A stretch of DNA of 64,000 bases from JAXGMV01 sp040768445. Its GTDB lineage: Bacteria; Chloroflexota; Anaerolineae; Anaerolineales; Anaerolineaceae. Positions within the stretch are counted from its first letter, which is position 1. Every line of letters starts with the position of its first letter. Both the position numbers and the translations under genes were made by a program. The DNA is taken from positions 310,001-374,000 of the forward strand of contig JAXGMV010000001.1 of the NCBI GenBank assembly GCA_040768445.1, in the 5' to 3' direction. This document shows, in pieces, positions 61,536 to 64,000 of the stretch. The notes below the pieces were generated by a model, which saw only the letters and a list, made by a program, of their open reading frames with translations, had not been told where the DNA came from and searched no databases.

Positions 61536-62537
61536 CTAATCTATCAACACCACCACAACAGCGGTGACCATGACACTCAACAGCGCCAGGGGAAACAGCA
61601 CCTTCCAGCCAAGTGCCATCAGGCGGTCGTAACGAATACGCGGCAGGGTTGCCCGGATCCAGATAATGACAAACAATGACAGGATGACTTTGGCAAACAA
61701 ATAAATTGGTCCAAGCCAGGGGAACTGGTCAACAAATGGGCCAAGGTAGCCGCCCAGGAACAGGGTGGCGCCAATCATCGAGATGGCGATCATTTTGATA
61801 TATTCAGCCATAAAAAACAGGGCAAATTTCATCCCAGAATATTCTGTGTGATATCCGGCTGTCAGTTCCTGCTCTGCTTCAGGCATGTCAAACGGTGCGC
61901 GGTTCACTTCAGCCAGCATGGCAATAGCAAATATGATAAATGCTATCGGTTGGGTAAATATGAACCAGACCCCGCGCTGATGATTGACAATATCCACCAA
62001 GCTCAGTGAACCGGTGAGAAGTACCGGGCCAATGACCGCGAAACCGATCGCCAGTTCATAGCTGATCATCTGGGCTGTGGCGCGCAAACCACCCATGGTG
62101 GCATACTTGTTATTGGATGACCAGCCAGCTAATGTGATACCGTAAATGGAAATCGAGGTTACGGTAAGAATATACAGCAAACCAACATTGAGATCAGCCA
62201 CATACAGCTTGATCTGACGTCCAAATATTGCAATTTCATCGCCCCATGGAACCACCGCAGTGACCACCAATGCAGGGATGACCGTGATGACCGGGGCGAG
62301 GATGAATATGAGTTTGTCGGCTTTATCCGGGATCAATTCTTCCTTAAAGATCAACTTGATGCCATCAGCCACAGGTTGAAGGATGCCAAAAGGACCGGCT
62401 CGATTTGGCCCAACACGCACCTGCATGCGCGCCAACACCTTTCGCTCATATAACGTCACATAAGCAAAGCCTGCTGTCATCGTCAGAATCAAGATGATGG
62501 ATTTAATCAACCACTCTACAATCAGCCCAAAATCCAT
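61536..62537 (-). CDS. nuoH: NADH-quinone oxidoreductase subunit H
   Basis: This 333-residue protein has eight helices. The start is the ATG at 62537 with GAGGTC upstream; a TTG at 62549 is less likely. Quinone-site loops are ARMQVRVGPNRAGPFGILQP (near 35-54), DGIKLIFKEE, and the acidic loop LAEVNRAPFDMPEAEQELTAGYHTEYSG. It anchors the hydrophilic arm and forms the quinone channel. Confidence 0.96.
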   Translation of the reverse strand: MDFGLIVEWLIKSIILILTMTAGFAYVTLYERKVLARMQVRVGPNRAGPFGILQPVADGIKLIFKEELIPDKADKLIFILAPVITVIPALVVTAVVPWGDEIAIFGRQIKLYVADLNVGLLYILTVTSISIYGITLAGWSSNNKYATMGGLRATAQMISYELAIGFAVIGPVLLTGSLSLVDIVNHQRGVWFIFTQPIAFIIFAIAMLAEVNRAPFDMPEAEQELTAGYHTEYSGMKFALFFMAEYIKMIAISMIGATLFLGGYLGPFVDQFPWLGPIYLFAKVILSLFVIIWIRATLPRIRYDRLMALGWKVLFPLALLSVMVTAVVVVLID

Positions 62538-62588
62538 AAAAGACCTCAATCTTCTTTATTTTTACCGGGTTAAAAGCCTGCCCGGATA

Positions 62589-64000
62589 TTACTCGGTCAG
62601 CGGTTCAGAAACAAGTGTTACAGCTTCTGGTTTTGATAATACAGCTGCCTGCGGTCCACAAACCGGAAAGCCAGCACTGCGTGGGATCAACGCCACACGT
62701 GCAGGTACCTGCTCATCAATGCATATCCGAGCCAGGTAAGAGCATTTATCCGTTTTGACTCTTACATCACAATCGTTTACAAGTCCAAATTTGGCAGCGG
62801 TCTCAGAATCAATTCTCAACTCTGACGCAGCCCAACGCTGTGATAAAAGTTCGGTATGCAAAGCAAGGTTGCCATTGTCATACAGGTTGGTTACCGGTGC
62901 CAGCCGTACCATCCCTTCGTCCAATTCCAAAATAGGCGCTGCTTCAACCGGGGTCAACAACACCGGTTGGCCAGACTGGCTGGTTGGCTCCAGTTGGATA
63001 CCTATACCGGTATTATTTTCATAGCTGGTGCCGCCGTAATACAGGTCCTCGCGCCCAATAATTGGCCATTGTTCAACAGGTTCCGAAAGCGCAGCGTATG
63101 TGATTCCTTTGAACGCTGGAACACTGGCTGCCATCTGGTCCATAATCAAAACAGGAGAGCGCCCTTCCATGTCACGGCTGAGCTGGTTGGAAATGTTGGC
63201 AGCAATTTCAAAATCAGGTTTTGTATCAACGCGCGGTGGTACTGCCCTGAAAAAGCGCTGCACACGCCTTTCACCACTGGTGTAGGTACCTTCACGCTCT
63301 GCTGATGCCTGCACAGGCAGGACAAGGTCAGCCAATTTGGTGGTTTCAGTCAGGAAAAGCTCATTTACCACAACAAAACTGGCAGATTTCAAAGCTTCAG
63401 CCAGCACAGGGTCATCCCCTGCCGGGTCAGCGCCTGCAATAAACACCATGCCGGCATGTGACATCAGATTCGCCAGGTCTGCCGCTGGCTTGAAGCCCAT
63501 CTCCCATGCGCCTTGCAGGTTTCCGCTGCTCCAAACACCAATCAATCCATTGTTGGGTTTTCCAACATGCTCTGTTTTGACCAGCGCCCTTGCACACATA
63601 TCAGCCAGTGATTGAGAGCCTTTTAAGCCCAGTCCGTCACTGCCATAGAAAATGATGGCATTCTTTGCCTGCTGAAATGCCTGCACTGCCGCATCCTCTG
63701 AACCAGAGTCCGGTAGAAATGCAGCAATCGCATCGGTTTCGTGGCCATACTCATAACGCACAACATGGGCTGCGTGCTTATCAAGGCGGGTAGCACGTGC
63801 ATTGACAGATATCACCTTCACGCCGCGTTCAGCTGCCTGCTTAACCCTCAGCCACCAAACTGGCGCTTCCTGGTGCAGGTCACAGGCTGCCACAAGAATG
63901 ACATCTCCTGCGCCCATCTGGGCGATATCCGTGCCTTTACCAACACCTACTTTGGCAGTCAGGTCGCCGCCGCCCATGTAGGTGTGCAAAATTGCCTTGC
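62589..64000 (-). CDS. nuoG: NADH-quinone oxidoreductase subunit G (5' end outside window)
   Basis: About 470 C-terminal residues are visible; the frame stays open to the right edge. The part seen belongs to the molybdopterin-oxidoreductase-like domain of NuoG: MGAGDVILVAACDLHQEAPVWWLRVKQAAERGVKVISVNARATRLDKHA, MVFIAGADPAGDD, LFLTETTKLADLVLPVQASAEREGTYTSGERRVQ, and a C-terminal dinucleotide-binding-type barrel. The N-terminal iron-sulfur domains must lie beyond base 64000. A formate-dehydrogenase-like subunit would look similar in this half, but position before nuoH and the EGTYTSGERRVQ segment support nuoG. Confidence 0.92.
   Translation of the reverse strand, partial: KAILHTYMGGGDLTAKVGVGKGTDIAQMGAGDVILVAACDLHQEAPVWWLRVKQAAERGVKVISVNARATRLDKHAAHVVRYEYGHETDAIAAFLPDSGSEDAAVQAFQQAKNAIIFYGSDGLGLKGSQSLADMCARALVKTEHVGKPNNGLIGVWSSGNLQGAWEMGFKPAADLANLMSHAGMVFIAGADPAGDDPVLAEALKSASFVVVNELFLTETTKLADLVLPVQASAEREGTYTSGERRVQRFFRAVPPRVDTKPDFEIAANISNQLSRDMEGRSPVLIMDQMAASVPAFKGITYAALSEPVEQWPIIGREDLYYGGTSYENNTGIGIQLEPTSQSGQPVLLTPVEAAPILELDEGMVRLAPVTNLYDNGNLALHTELLSQRWAASELRIDSETAAKFGLVNDCDVRVKTDKCSYLARICIDEQVPARVALIPRSAGFPVCGPQAAVLSKPEAVTLVSEPLTE

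Overview
The window looks like a chromosomal segment from a member of Chloroflexota, most likely class Anaerolineae. This is an inference from gene content; there is no rRNA in the window. Pointers are Thr/Pro-rich linkers ahead of small extracellular domains, a glutamate-mutase-L-type (GlmL/MutL) ASKHA gene inside an operon of uncharacterised membrane proteins, a DUF3090/SCO1664 gene pair, a complete-looking nuoG-to-nuoN run, and no plasmid, phage or IS sequence. Genes are dense, with no gap over 300 bases, and nearly all are housekeeping or conserved hypothetical. No tRNA, rRNA, CRISPR array or mobile element was seen.

Layout. 1-9.5 kb: 3' truncated DPP-IV-type peptidase, DUF389 membrane protein, a homoserine dehydrogenase / thiolase-like / fused folK-folP operon, the SCO1664-DUF3090 pair, a class-I-amidotransferase-like hydrolase, and rplS with its terminator. 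9.6-18.9 kb: uvrC, a CPBP protein, gamma-glutamyltransferase, a selenocysteine-containing selD, a band-7 gene broken by an amber codon, a PIG-L deacetylase, dtd and trpS. 19-24 kb: a sugar-phosphate transferase, a BMP-like lipoprotein, a HAD protein coupled to a second DUF389 protein, and a phosphohexomutase. 24.1-32.1 kb: an eight-gene, tightly overlapping operon of unknown function around a GlmL-like ATPase. 32.1-36.6 kb: an NMT1-type ABC importer with an IclR-PNPOx fusion regulator, plus a PIG-L deacetylase. 36.8-45.5 kb: small membrane protein, methyltransferase, YdcF/SanA-like protein, a PEP-synthase-type protein, dnaN, a Nif3 protein and an AftB-like glycosyltransferase. 45.5-55.1 kb: epimerase, 3-methyladenine glycosylase, NeuD-like acyltransferase, bactofilin, a degenerate CPBP protein, a catalytically degenerate ProRS-like protein, and a DegT aminotransferase / PH-domain / DUF92 / MFS operon. 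55.2-64 kb: nuoG(partial)-H-I-J-K-L-M-N, transcribed leftward to a terminator.

The most notable items are these. (1) selD carries an in-frame UGA at the catalytic Cys position, followed by a bacterial-type SECIS hairpin, so an ordinary ORF call loses its first 51 residues. (2) The 32.1-24.2 kb operon joins an ASKHA ATPase, a barrel-domain protein, a zinc-ribbon/WL-repeat membrane protein and several small membrane proteins into what looks like an undescribed envelope-associated system. (3) A ProRS paralogue has lost its aminoacylation motifs but keeps the INS editing residues. (4) A -10 hexamer lies exactly 6-7 bases before the start codon in at least ten transcription units, which points to widespread leaderless transcription.
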